IMG/VR virus record: IMGVR_UViG_3300014720_000065
Coordinates: 1 to 40,352 of that record
Strand: one strand, 5' to 3'
DNA from: a virus
Length of the DNA: 40,352 bases
The position numbers were made by a program, and so were the translations under genes. Every line of letters starts with the position of its first letter. Within the stretch, counting starts at the first letter, position 1. The notes below the pieces were generated by a model. The model saw nothing but the letters and a program-made list of their open reading frames with translations, did no database searches and had not been told where the DNA came from. Shown here piece after piece: positions 20,212 to 28,411 of this stretch.

Positions 20212-20700
20212 ATGAGAATTTCTGAAATCCTAAACGAAAATATCTTTACCTGTGATTATCACAAGGTCATGGATGCTGTGGCCGCACTCTATCAAGAACA
20301 TTATGACATTGACATTTGGAGTAATGCTCAAGCCCACGATGATGCCGCAAAGGTTTTGATGAAAGAACACCCTACAGAAGACGAGCTCGACTTCATCATC
20401 GATACTTCAGAACTTCCGGAACGTTTTATTGAATTAGACTTTCCTCTCAACGACGAAATTATGTACGGTATTCAAAGTGATGAAACCGCAGTGGCAGAAG
20501 AACCAGCGAGTCGAGATTTGTGTACTTCAGGCAAACCCGATTCTGCACTCGGAGCCAGTCAATTAGCTTCTTGTAAAAGTCAGGGGTATAGAAGTAGAGA
20601 TGGTGGAAAAAGCCACAAAGTGGGTTCAGAAAGAATCAAAGTCCGCGGCAAACGTATTAAAGGAAAAAAATACGGCGGACCATTACCAGATTGGTCATGA
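20212..20700 (+). CDS. Phage virion-type protein with basic C-terminus
   Basis: 162 residues. MRISEILNE start typical of T4-like late genes, an acidic middle, and a basic C-terminus: LGASQLASCKSQGYRSRDGG then RIKGKKYGGPLPDWS, a tail seen in several phage proteins. The ATG at 20212 is used rather than the in-frame TTG. ATGA overlap with the YqgE gene. Confidence 0.68.
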   Translation: MRISEILNENIFTCDYHKVMDAVAALYQEHYDIDIWSNAQAHDDAAKVLMKEHPTEDELDFIIDTSELPERFIELDFPLNDEIMYGIQSDETAVAEEPASRDLCTSGKPDSALGASQLASCKSQGYRSRDGGKSHKVGSERIKVRGKRIKGKKYGGPLPDWS

Positions 20701-21260
20701 TACCTGATATCAACATTACAAATTTATTAATAGCGCCTCCAGCCATACCTGATCCAAGATTTAAAAATACTGTACTTATGGTGACACATAAGAACAGATC
20801 TGGAACATTTGCTCTATGTGCAAATAAACCAACAGGCTTTGGATTAGATGAAATCTTAGAAGATTCAAATTTAAACGTATCACATCCGCCAGCCATACCT
20901 GTATTTTGGGGAGGGCCTGTTAGTTCTAATAGTCTATGGATGTTGCATTCGTCAGATTGGATCACTGAAAATTCTGTCAGTATTTCATCTGAATGGGCTA
21001 TGACTTCTTCAAAAGAGATGTTTCATAATCTCACCGACGGGGATACACCAAAATATTTTAGAATATTGATGGGATATTGCGCTTGGAGTCCAAATCAGCT
21101 AGAAGGTGAACTGGGAGGATCTGCTCCTTGGAAAAAGGAACATAGTTGGCTTGTTGCCAGTAATTTAGGACCGGAGTGGTTGTTAGATCAAGATCACGAG
21201 GACCTATGGGCCAGTGCTACTACTCTGTGCTCGCACCAGGCTGTCGATAGTTGGCTTTAA
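20697..21260 (+). CDS. YqgE/AlgH family protein (DUF179)
   Basis: 187 residues. PDPRFKNTVLMVTHKNRSGT, CANKPTGFGLDEIL, VFWGGPVSSNSLWMLHSSDW and GYCAWSPNQLEGEL are the characteristic YqgE/AlgH blocks in order, at near full family length. The bacterial family's biochemical role is poorly defined. Its 3' end overlaps the convergent DksA-like gene by 41 bp. Confidence 0.9.
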   Translation: MIPDINITNLLIAPPAIPDPRFKNTVLMVTHKNRSGTFALCANKPTGFGLDEILEDSNLNVSHPPAIPVFWGGPVSSNSLWMLHSSDWITENSVSISSEWAMTSSKEMFHNLTDGDTPKYFRILMGYCAWSPNQLEGELGGSAPWKKEHSWLVASNLGPEWLLDQDHEDLWASATTLCSHQAVDSWL

Positions 21261-21498
21261 TTTTTTCAGCAAATACCTGACATTCAACACAAAGTTGCAC
21301 ACCTGGAATAGCTTTCCTTCTAGCCTCAGGAACTTTTTCTCCGCAGTCTTGGCAAATTTTAGCCGAAGGTTGTTGGCGTTGTTGCGCCAACTTGTTTTGA
21401 ACTTCGGCCAAAGCATCCATGTTCATTCGTAGGCTTTGTATCTGCGCTAATTCTGCCTCTTCTTCGTTATTATATTCAAATTTATTTAGATCGCTCAT
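21220..21498 (-). CDS. TraR/DksA-type C4 zinc-finger protein
   Basis: 92 residues: helical coiled-coil-like N-terminus, then CQDCGEKVPEARRKAIPG and LCVECQ, the DksA/TraR C4 zinc finger (CxxC-x17-CxxC). TraR-like phage proteins bind the RNA polymerase secondary channel. Here the start shares ATGA with the upstream gene and the end overlaps yqgE tail to tail. A role in redirecting host transcription is plausible. Confidence 0.85.
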   Translation of the reverse strand: MSDLNKFEYNNEEEAELAQIQSLRMNMDALAEVQNKLAQQRQQPSAKICQDCGEKVPEARRKAIPGVQLCVECQVFAEKIKANYRQPGASTE

Positions 21499-21761
21499 TT
21501 GTCTGATTCTTTGATAATAGTTAACACACCATTTCTATATTTTTTATACTTAGTCCAATTATCTTTGGTAGTGTCCCACACTGCCCATTTCAATAGAAAC
21601 GACAGAATAATCGCGCCGCCCAACACGGCGATCCAGGGACCCCATTCTCCGCCTAGAGTCCATCCCACACCCTGTAGGAATGCTGCCAACATAAAAGCCC
21701 ACTGCCAAAGTTGAAATTGCTGACATTGCCAAACAACAAAGTTCCAAAGTTCTCGCATCAT
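21495..21761 (-). CDS. Phage membrane protein, two transmembrane segments
   Basis: 88 residues. Trp-rich N-terminus, two hydrophobic segments (WAFMLAAFLQGVGWTLG and WIAVLGGAIILSFLLKWAVW), then a charged cytoplasmic tail (KDNWTKYKKYRNG). Holin-sized but without distinguishing features. The ATG pair at 21761-21756 is used instead of an in-frame TTG. Between the ligase and DksA-like genes. Confidence 0.7.
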   Translation of the reverse strand: MMRELWNFVVWQCQQFQLWQWAFMLAAFLQGVGWTLGGEWGPWIAVLGGAIILSFLLKWAVWDTTKDNWTKYKKYRNGVLTIIKESDK

Positions 21762-21776
21762 TCGTCCCAATCTGTT

Positions 21777-23096
21777 TTAGATTTTCTCCCCAACCTTAAA
21801 ACCACGAAACCGCAAGAATCTTGGGAAACGGAGACTGTAGGATCCATCTTGATTCTGGGTGATTGCATCTGCTCGCACTTCCACAACCTGTCCAGGTAGC
21901 GTATCACGTGAATCCCAATACTCGCTACGATCGCTATCGCTAAAACCGCTACCAACATTGACCTGTATCTCACGGCTGTTATCCACACCGCGGCAGATAA
22001 TCGCACCAAGACGGCCCATATTCCTTCCTGTACCTTCTTCAACATCTGTGATCTCCAATGATACTTCAATGAAAGGCTTGGCCTTGAGCCAATTTGTGCT
22101 GCGTTTACATTGATATTTGGCGTTAGGATCTTTGATCATTATACCTTCATAGCCTGCTTCTACCATTTCTTTCATGTAGTCTTTGAATTCAACCTCATCT
22201 GTAAACACATCTAGATCGAATTCACGCTGGGGTACTATGTTGATAAATCCGCTGTCTGCGAAAATATTTTCAAAGTTCTTCAAGAATTCACTGCGTCGGC
22301 GTTGCGCCATCACAGATTGTCCTTGTTTGAATTCTACAAGCGGTATGATATCAAACAGATTAAGAACAGCATCGTTGGCACTAACATTTTCCTTTCTATG
22401 TACCTGTTTCATAAGGTCCTGGAAGGATGTACTCATTATCTCGCCATCTAAGACATATGATCTGCCAAATTCATCCATAAACCCTGCAAGATATTCTGTG
22501 ATATGGCCAAAATTTTCTAAGACCTTGCCATTGCGTGTGTATTGTATAACTGTGCGCTGCTCATAATCAATCACAGTAAGACATCTTACACCATCAAGTT
22601 TTGGTTCAACAATTTTTTTGCCTGTAAGTTTCTTTTCGTGATCTGAGCTATCATGACTAAGTTGGCATTCAAACACCGGCACCGAATACTGAGACTTTTT
22701 TTGTTTTTTAGCAACAGTATTAACTGATTTTTCTGCAAACCCTGCTCGCATGTCTTTAATAAGTATACGGCGATAAAAATCATTCCATTGCGATTTAGTT
22801 GCAATTTCCATAGCTAGTTTAACAGCATCACGAGCAGCATGACCGGTGAGCTCACGACGATATAATGATTCTGCTAACACTTTGAAGTTTTCCCAGCTCA
22901 GCCCCTGACCACTATCCTCTTCTTTGATTGGTACTTGCTTCACACCAAACGTGTAGAGTTTATCTAGACACATACGAAGACCTTCAAAAAACTCGTTTAG
23001 TCCTTCGTTCATGGCCTCTGCAAGAATAGCCTCCTTAGCCAATCGGCTGTTATCTGCTTCTAGGCGCTGGATAATGATTTCAGGTTGTGTTCTCAT
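21777..23096 (-). CDS. lig: ATP-dependent DNA ligase
   Basis: 439 residues, T4 gp30-like. Adenylation lysine in EPKLDGVR (Lys166), VLDGEIM (motif III), EGIMIKDP (motif IV) and WLKAKP (motif V) occur in order, followed by an OB-fold C-terminal domain and an N-terminal helical extension of about 150 residues. Seals nicks during replication or recombination. ATGA overlap with the upstream gene; the unit is driven by promoter 23518-23546. Confidence 0.95.
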   Translation of the reverse strand: MRTQPEIIIQRLEADNSRLAKEAILAEAMNEGLNEFFEGLRMCLDKLYTFGVKQVPIKEEDSGQGLSWENFKVLAESLYRRELTGHAARDAVKLAMEIATKSQWNDFYRRILIKDMRAGFAEKSVNTVAKKQKKSQYSVPVFECQLSHDSSDHEKKLTGKKIVEPKLDGVRCLTVIDYEQRTVIQYTRNGKVLENFGHITEYLAGFMDEFGRSYVLDGEIMSTSFQDLMKQVHRKENVSANDAVLNLFDIIPLVEFKQGQSVMAQRRRSEFLKNFENIFADSGFINIVPQREFDLDVFTDEVEFKDYMKEMVEAGYEGIMIKDPNAKYQCKRSTNWLKAKPFIEVSLEITDVEEGTGRNMGRLGAIICRGVDNSREIQVNVGSGFSDSDRSEYWDSRDTLPGQVVEVRADAITQNQDGSYSLRFPRFLRFRGFKVGEKI

Positions 23097-23488
23097 ACGA
23101 TTACATCTTTCTTAGTTTTACGACGATTGTTATAAACTTGATAACTGTGGTGCTCACGTACCCAATCGGCAAAGTTCTGCGGATTACGAGTAAACCAGGC
23201 TTTGATCTCTTTTGGTCCTACTAATTCAGTGCTAGTGAACACATAGATCTCATAGTGTCTATGAGCATTCATCTGTGCTCTAAGGACGAGATGTGTTAGC
23301 GGAAAACTAAAAGGCTTTTCAACTTTCTTGTTCTGTTTGATGCTGTCGAACAAGTGATTCTTGGCCCAGTTGTCAGGATTATGTTCCGTGATCTCCTGAA
23401 AGAACTCTACGCCTTCACAGTCCCAACTAACGATATAATAACGAGTACCAGATTCCATAGGAATTGATTCGTATTGATTTTCTAGCAT
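23093..23488 (-). CDS. Conserved phage hypothetical protein
   Basis: 131 residues. TRYYIVSWDCEGVEFFQEIT, then FPLTHLVLRAQMNAHRHYEIYV and NPQNFADWVREHHSYQVY, a pattern familiar from T4-like marine phages and without assigned function. The ATG at 23488 follows AGGAGCAACT; the longer frame overlaps the promoter. Cotranscribed with DNA ligase, so probably DNA-metabolism related. Confidence 0.75.
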   Translation of the reverse strand: MLENQYESIPMESGTRYYIVSWDCEGVEFFQEITEHNPDNWAKNHLFDSIKQNKKVEKPFSFPLTHLVLRAQMNAHRHYEIYVFTSTELVGPKEIKAWFTRNPQNFADWVREHHSYQVYNNRRKTKKDVIV

Positions 23489-23517
23489 AGTTGCTCCTAA
23501 GCGTTCACTATGACAAT

Positions 23518-23546
23518 AGTATAACATTAAAGAAACAGATTGTCAA
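23518..23546 (-). promoter_or_regulatory. sigma70-type promoter (TTGACA-17-TATACT)
   Basis: -35 at 23546-23541 contains the TGA of the methyltransferase gene; -10 at 23523-23518. Early-type promoter for the ligase unit. Confidence 0.87.
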
Positions 23547-24571
23547 TCACTTTCTAATAGTTGATCCAAAATGTTAGAAGTTTTGAGCTTTTCCTCTTTT
23601 GGATTTAATATATTTTCCAATCTGCGCTGACAGAAACCCAAATAGTCTAAGTCAATGTCCGTACCTATGCCATACATACCATTTTTAATCGCAGCCAAAA
23701 TAGTAGTGCCCGTGCCAATGAATGGATCGTAGACCTTGCTGCCTTGGGCGATGCCCGAGAACTTGATGCACATGTCTGGCAGTTGTTCTGGGAATGTAGC
23801 AGGGTGTCCGCCACGCCCGCTTTCACGAGTACCTAGTTCTTCTTCACCTGCTTCTTTGGCTAGTTTGCTCACAGGAGTATATTGGATGTACCACGCATTG
23901 CCAATACATTTTTTTCGATCTGGATCCCAAGGCTTCTTAGCCTCATACTCTGCCATCAGCGTATTAAATTTGGTCCACAATTCGTCTGTGGCCCCTGCCT
24001 GGAAGTCTATCCAGGTTTTAAATCCTAATTTTTTAGCAGCCTTGCGACGATGTTCTGCGATGTGTCTGCTTTCACTGTATAGCTCTGGATATTTTTCGTG
24101 TGTGGTATTCCTATGCCCGATGGCTAGCCTATCTACTTTGACCGTGCCGTCTTTGGTAAAATGAAAGATACTTTCTGTGGTAGCAGAAGCATAGCGATCT
24201 GAGCTGATAGGCTTGTAAATACCGTAGCTTTGATCGTTGAGTAGGATATGCTTGACCCAAGTAAAGTTATTTTGTAATACGAATTCTTGACGGAAGACCT
24301 GTGCCACATCCATGGATACCCAAGGATCGTTGTTTGAATATCCTACATTGAGAAATAACTGCCCGTCATCTTTGAGCACACGTTTCATAGCCACAGCAAC
24401 ATCACGCATCCATTTGAGATAGCTTTCTCTAGGAAGATCGTCTTGATATTTGCCGTACTTGATGTCTAGATTATAAGGGGGAGAAGTTATGATGCATTCA
24501 ATCGACTTCTCGGGCTGACTGTTCATCCATTCTATACAGTCTCTGTGAACAATTTCGTATCGTTGGTCCAT
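23543..24571 (-). CDS. Site-specific DNA methyltransferase (beta class, TSPPY)
   Basis: 342 residues. Catalytic motif IV TSPPYNL at 29-35 precedes the AdoMet motif I DPFIGTGTT (282-290), the beta-class order. TSPPY favours N4-cytosine methylation but does not prove it. The target domain lies between (about 110-260). It overlaps the upstream gene by 40 bp, suggesting a functional pair. Could protect phage DNA or be half of a restriction-type system. Confidence 0.9.
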   Translation of the reverse strand: MDQRYEIVHRDCIEWMNSQPEKSIECIITSPPYNLDIKYGKYQDDLPRESYLKWMRDVAVAMKRVLKDDGQLFLNVGYSNNDPWVSMDVAQVFRQEFVLQNNFTWVKHILLNDQSYGIYKPISSDRYASATTESIFHFTKDGTVKVDRLAIGHRNTTHEKYPELYSESRHIAEHRRKAAKKLGFKTWIDFQAGATDELWTKFNTLMAEYEAKKPWDPDRKKCIGNAWYIQYTPVSKLAKEAGEEELGTRESGRGGHPATFPEQLPDMCIKFSGIAQGSKVYDPFIGTGTTILAAIKNGMYGIGTDIDLDYLGFCQRRLENILNPKEEKLKTSNILDQLLESD

Positions 24572-25545
24572 TCTAGTAATCTTGCCTTTTCCGCTTTTTT
24601 GGGTTTGCCTGTAAACACAATATCGTATGCGTATTTATTATACAGGATTTCCATGGCCGTGTCAAGATTGACTTTGGATCCTTTAAAGAATTCAATCACA
24701 TCCTTAACTCTGTCCAAACTAACATTAAAAGAACGACGACAATCATAGTCCAATTTGAAAGCCATTTCGTTGCCTACTATGCGTTTATGATCGTTGAACT
24801 GCCCACCATAGACCAAATTGGCAAAGAACACAGGTTTATCATTATACAAAACTTCTTTACCGCTTTGATGCCTCTTTTCAAAATACTCAGAAAAATGTTT
24901 TCCTTCTGTAGTTCCTTGATCGGTCTGCCCGGACCCTCCCACGGCCGCTGTTCCGCCTTTGTATTTCATACACCAAACGATAACTACATTTTTCAATTCA
25001 GTGATAGCATCGACCGAACGATTTGTCTTATAACTCATTTCACTGGCTGGACTGATCTTACCTGCTTTTTCATCTACAAACAGAGCACTAGGTCCTGTAT
25101 CAGGCAACAGCAAAAATTCCTCAGGCTTGACACCAAAGTCGTTAACTAGGCGTAGCTTGCCTAATTTCTCTGTAGGCTTTGAACCGTCTGTGAATGGAAA
25201 TTCTAATTGATTATCAATGTCCGAAATACCTTTGTTAGTATCTTTCATTAAACGGTTAATAGCAATGCGTCGACTAGGTGTATCTTTGCCTAGAATATCG
25301 TCTAGATATTCCTGTTCTGCGAATCCTGCGAACGAAGCACTGCTTTTAAGCAAATTGCTAAGGCGAACATACATTTTTGCTTCTTCGCCTTTGAGCTTAT
25401 TGCTGCCTTTTTTAAGAGCAGCTAAGAGATTTTTAGCAGTATCCTTGGCCTGATTAAAACTGTTAGGACGGAATACAGTCTGTTGGAGTTTTTCAATATG
25501 ATCAACTTCGTTTGGATTCATTAAAGAGAATTTTGTAAGTTTCAT
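24532..25545 (-). CDS. Hypothetical protein coupled to DNA methyltransferase, near-leaderless
   Basis: 337 residues, no confident domain. Helical N-terminal ~110 residues, mixed centre (VVIVWCMKYKGG, then SGKEVLYNDKPVFFANLVYGG), Lys-rich C-terminus. Its 3' 40 bp encode the start of the methyltransferase in another frame, so it may be a restriction or specificity partner; no PD-(D/E)xK or HNH motif is seen. The ATG at 25545 lies 7 bp after the -10 of a promoter containing a 20-bp palindrome. Confidence 0.7.
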   Translation of the reverse strand: MKLTKFSLMNPNEVDHIEKLQQTVFRPNSFNQAKDTAKNLLAALKKGSNKLKGEEAKMYVRLSNLLKSSASFAGFAEQEYLDDILGKDTPSRRIAINRLMKDTNKGISDIDNQLEFPFTDGSKPTEKLGKLRLVNDFGVKPEEFLLLPDTGPSALFVDEKAGKISPASEMSYKTNRSVDAITELKNVVIVWCMKYKGGTAAVGGSGQTDQGTTEGKHFSEYFEKRHQSGKEVLYNDKPVFFANLVYGGQFNDHKRIVGNEMAFKLDYDCRRSFNVSLDRVKDVIEFFKGSKVNLDTAMEILYNKYAYDIVFTGKPKKAEKARLLEWTNDTKLFTETV

Positions 25546-25552
25546 AATTGAC

Positions 25553-25581
25553 AGTATAACAGGACCTTAAGGTCCTGTCAA
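25553..25581 (-). promoter_or_regulatory. sigma70-type promoter with palindromic operator-like spacer
   Basis: -35 TTGACA at 25581-25576, -10 TATACT at 25558-25553. The spacer is filled by a perfect 20-bp palindrome (25559-25578), a natural repressor-site position. The TGA of the HNH gene is inside the -35 box. Confidence 0.83.
25559..25578. promoter_or_regulatory. 20-bp perfect palindrome, candidate operator (or terminator stem)
   Basis: ACAGGACCTTAAGGTCCTGT reads the same on both strands and sits between -35 and -10 of the promoter for 24532-25545. It also directly follows the HNH stop codon, so it could fold as a hairpin, but there is no T-run. Confidence 0.6.
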
Positions 25582-26108
25582 GTAATTTGGTATGCTATCC
25601 CCAAATAGTTTGCCCAACTCGAATGTTGCAAATGATAACCACGTTGCTTACGTTTCTCTACCAAATCCCAAAAGTGAGGTTTGTAAGGTGTCTGTTTTGG
25701 TTTCATCTTACCGACATGAGCAGCTTTGCGATAATTGCAGAGCTTACAGGCTGTAGTAGAGTTTTCCCAAGTGGTTTTGCCGCCTTTGCTAACAGGCAGA
25801 ACATGATCCAATGTCGCTGTTTGATCGTTGACTTCACAACCACAGTATTGGCATGCGTATCTATCACGTAAGAAGATATTACGCTTTGATAGGCGCATGG
25901 TATTTTTTGGTTTTTGATATTCTTTCAGCAGCAAAATAGCTGGCACTTTGGTTTCCCAACGTGCAGATCTAACAATCCAGTCGTCATGCCACTCTAGCAC
26001 TTCTGCTTTGTCCAAAACCATATAACGTATGGCTTCCTGCCAATCTACGATAGATAGCGGAAGTAAGCTGATTGGTTGCATGTCTGCATTTAATATTAAT
26101 GTTGCCAT
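25578..26108 (-). CDS. HNH endonuclease
   Basis: 176 residues. ACQYCGCEV and ACKLCNYRK zinc pairs (86-89 and 121-124) bracket LDHVLPVSKGGKTTWENS, the catalytic HNH core (His102, Asn116). The ~80-residue N-terminus is typical of the family in bacteria and cyanophage-like viruses. A GTTAAATA element lies upstream. Could be homing, packaging or defence related. Confidence 0.92.
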   Translation of the reverse strand: MATLILNADMQPISLLPLSIVDWQEAIRYMVLDKAEVLEWHDDWIVRSARWETKVPAILLLKEYQKPKNTMRLSKRNIFLRDRYACQYCGCEVNDQTATLDHVLPVSKGGKTTWENSTTACKLCNYRKAAHVGKMKPKQTPYKPHFWDLVEKRKQRGYHLQHSSWANYLGIAYQIT

Positions 26109-26126
26109 TTTTTTACTACAAAAAAG

Positions 26127-26134
26127 TATTTAAC
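26127..26134 (-). promoter_or_regulatory. T4-type late promoter-like element (GTTAAATA)
   Basis: Minus-strand GTTAAATA 18 bp before the HNH ATG. Two differences from the consensus. Confidence 0.4.
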
Positions 26135-26186
26135 TTATGTTTGAAGACTCGTTATTATATACTCAGATTAAGAAGAAATCAAGCAC

Positions 26187-26215
26187 TTGTACATATAATT
26201 ATTATACGCTATACT
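26187..26215 (+). promoter_or_regulatory. sigma70-type promoter for clpP (TTGTAC-17-TATACT)
   Basis: -35 TTGTAC at 26187-26192, 17 bp, TATACT at 26210-26215, then a 25-base AT-rich leader with AAAGGAAGATA before the ATG. Confidence 0.68.
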
Positions 26216-26240
26216 TTAATTTTACAAACAAAGGAAGATA

Positions 26241-26831
26241 ATGGCCCTAGTACCAGTAGTTATTGAATCAACCAGCAAAGGCGAAAGAGCCTACGACATT
26301 TATAGTAGACTATTAAGAGAACGGATCATCATGTTGAACGGGCCTGTAGAAGACCACATGGCCAATCTTGTTGTAGCACAAATGCTGTTTCTCGAATCAG
26401 AAGATCCAAATAAAGAGATTAATCTGTTTATCAATTCCCCGGGAGGAGTTGTTACTGCCGGACTAAGCATATACGATACTATGCAGTTTATTCGATGCGA
26501 CGTGGCTACCTATGTAATGGGCCAGGCCTGTTCAATGGGCAGTTTTCTAGCCCAATCTGGCACAGCAGGTAAACGTTTTATGCTGCCCAATGCTAGACAC
26601 ATGATCCATCAACCCAGTGGGGGTGCCAGAGGTATGGCATCAGATATTGAGATCTCTTACAAAGAAATCATGTACATCAAGAAACGTTTAACAGAACTAT
26701 ATGTTAAACATAATACCAAAGGTAAGACCTATGAAGAATTTGAGAGAGATATGGATAGAGATTTCTTTATGAGTTCAGAAGAAGCTCTTGATTATGGACT
26801 CGTAGACAAAATTATAGAGAAAAGACCATGA
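26241..26831 (+). CDS. clpP: ATP-dependent Clp protease proteolytic subunit ClpP
   Basis: 196 residues, full bacterial length. Catalytic Ser98 in [10 protein letters not shown], His123 in HMIHQPSGG, and Asp in the ERDMDRD segment (about 174). Forms tetradecameric protease chambers with a Clp ATPase. No ClpA/X gene is in the window, so it may use the host ATPase. Coupled by ATGA to the cupin gene. Confidence 0.95.
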   Translation: MALVPVVIESTSKGERAYDIYSRLLRERIIMLNGPVEDHMANLVVAQMLFLESEDPNKEINLFINSPGGVVTAGLSIYDTMQFIRCDVATYVMGQACSMGSFLAQSGTAGKRFMLPNARHMIHQPSGGARGMASDIEISYKEIMYIKKRLTELYVKHNTKGKTYEEFERDMDRDFFMSSEEALDYGLVDKIIEKRP

Positions 26832-27205
26832 ATTTACAAACTAAAGGACAGGTAAAAAAAGGATGGGGATTCGAAATCGTTTTTGCAAACAACGACAAAT
26901 ATTGTGGAAAATTATTAGTCTTTGATAAAGTAGGTGCTAAAACAAGTTTGGTGTTCCATAAGGACAAAGCCAAAAGTTGGTTCATAAACGCAGGAAAGTT
27001 TAAAATTAAATTTATCGATATCAGTACTGGGGAAGTCAAAGAAGTTATATTGGAAGAAGGAAAAACAGTCGACTTCGGTCCACTAAGTCCACATCAGATT
27101 GAAGCTCTGGAAGCTAATTCGATAATCTTTGAAGTGGGTACTGCTGATTACATCGAAGATCGATTTAGACTTGCACCTGGTGATACACAGATTTCAGTGC
27201 CGTGA
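26828..27205 (+). CDS. Cupin-fold protein, sugar-isomerase-like
   Basis: 125 residues. [20 protein letters not shown], then [38 protein letters not shown] and [13 protein letters not shown] follow the order of mannose-6-phosphate isomerase-type cupins, but only some metal ligands (His44, a later His) are obvious. Possibly surface-sugar related. The 3' end overlaps the convergent ALA synthase by 41 bp. Confidence 0.75.
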   Translation: MNLQTKGQVKKGWGFEIVFANNDKYCGKLLVFDKVGAKTSLVFHKDKAKSWFINAGKFKIKFIDISTGEVKEVILEEGKTVDFGPLSPHQIEALEANSIIFEVGTADYIEDRFRLAPGDTQISVP

Positions 27206-28370
27206 TCAGATCGCTCATTATCGCGTCGTCATGGAATGGAGTAGGACTAAAGCGCAGCCGTTCAGTACCAACGGCAACAGTAGGATAATTAATCGGCTGT
27301 ACATAGATGTTATAGTCCTCTAAAAGTTTATCGCTCATGACTTTGCATTTTTTAGCTTCTCCTACTAACATAGGAACGATATGAGTGGTAGAACAAGACA
27401 TCACAGGTAGTTCGTTTTCTTTTAGTAATTGTTTCAATTTAACTGCACGTTCTTGATGTCTTACTCGTACTTCGTTATGATCCTTTAACCATTTAACTGC
27501 TGCTAAGGCACCAGCACAGGCCACAGGACTCATAGAAGTTGTAAAGATAAATCCAGCAGCTACAGAACGGATAGCATCAACGACATCAGCATCGGCGGCG
27601 ATATAACCACCTTGGACTCCGTAGGCTTTTCCTAATGTGCCATTGACTATGTCAATACGGGATTCGAGCCCCAGTTCTTCAACCTTCCCACCACCGTGGG
27701 TACCATAGAGTCCTACCGCATGTACTTCGTCTATGTAAGTTATAGCCTGATATTTGTCTGCGAGATCACAGATTTGTTTGATAGGACTTACATCGCCATC
27801 CATGCTGTAGACTGATTCAAACACAATGCAGGGAGTGAATCCCGCCAATCTGCTATGACTTAACTTGTCTTCTAAATCTTGTAGGTCGTTGTGTTTGAAG
27901 ATTTGTTTAGGTGCCCGACTATGTTGTATACCAACTATGAGGCTGTTGTGATTATTGGAATCTGAGATAAACTGTATATCGGGTATGATTTTACTTAGGG
28001 CTATGATAGTCCATTCATTGGCCACATAGGCGGAGCTAAACAGCAATGCTCTACTTTTATTGTGCAACATTGCCAACTCATATTCTAAGGCCACATGATA
28101 ATGGCTAGTGCCGCCAATATTTCGAGTACCGCCCGATCCCGAACCCGTTTGATCTAAGGCGGTGTGCATAGCATCCAAAACTACCTTGTGCTGACCCATG
28201 CCTAGATAATCATTTGAGCACCAATTAACTATAGTTTTAATGTTGTAGGGTCCGTACCAGATAGCTTTAGGAAAATCTCCTCGTTCACGGATAATATCAT
28301 TGAACACGCGATATTTCCCTGTATCCTTGAAGTCTAATATGAGTTTTTTGAAGGGTTCTTTGTTTATCAT
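27165..28370 (-). CDS. hemA: 5-aminolevulinate synthase (C4 pathway)
   Basis: 401 residues, complete. [41 protein letters not shown] and the PLP lysine in [13 protein letters not shown] (Lys248) are those of ALAS rather than other alpha-oxoamine synthases. Condenses glycine and succinyl-CoA to ALA, the first step to haem and corrinoids. The type is alphaproteobacterial. A GGTAAATA late-like element precedes the ATG. Unusual cargo for a phage. Confidence 0.93.
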   Translation of the reverse strand: MINKEPFKKLILDFKDTGKYRVFNDIIRERGDFPKAIWYGPYNIKTIVNWCSNDYLGMGQHKVVLDAMHTALDQTGSGSGGTRNIGGTSHYHVALEYELAMLHNKSRALLFSSAYVANEWTIIALSKIIPDIQFISDSNNHNSLIVGIQHSRAPKQIFKHNDLQDLEDKLSHSRLAGFTPCIVFESVYSMDGDVSPIKQICDLADKYQAITYIDEVHAVGLYGTHGGGKVEELGLESRIDIVNGTLGKAYGVQGGYIAADADVVDAIRSVAAGFIFTTSMSPVACAGALAAVKWLKDHNEVRVRHQERAVKLKQLLKENELPVMSCSTTHIVPMLVGEAKKCKVMSDKLLEDYNIYVQPINYPTVAVGTERLRFSPTPFHDDAIMSDLITALKSVYHQVQV

Positions 28371-28376
28371 ATAAGG

Positions 28377-28384
28377 TATTTACC
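28377..28384 (-). promoter_or_regulatory. T4-type late promoter-like element (GGTAAATA)
   Basis: Minus strand, six bases before the ALA synthase ATG; abuts the plus-strand element at 28385. Confidence 0.45.
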
Positions 28385-28392
28385 GATAAATA
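28385..28392 (+). promoter_or_regulatory. T4-type late promoter element (GATAAATA)
   Basis: Followed by TTTGATAGAGGATTTGACT and the ATG at 28412; the flank ACCGATAAATATTTGA is identical to that at 20194-20209. Confidence 0.58.
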
Positions 28393-28411
28393 TTTGATAG
28401 AGGATTTGACT

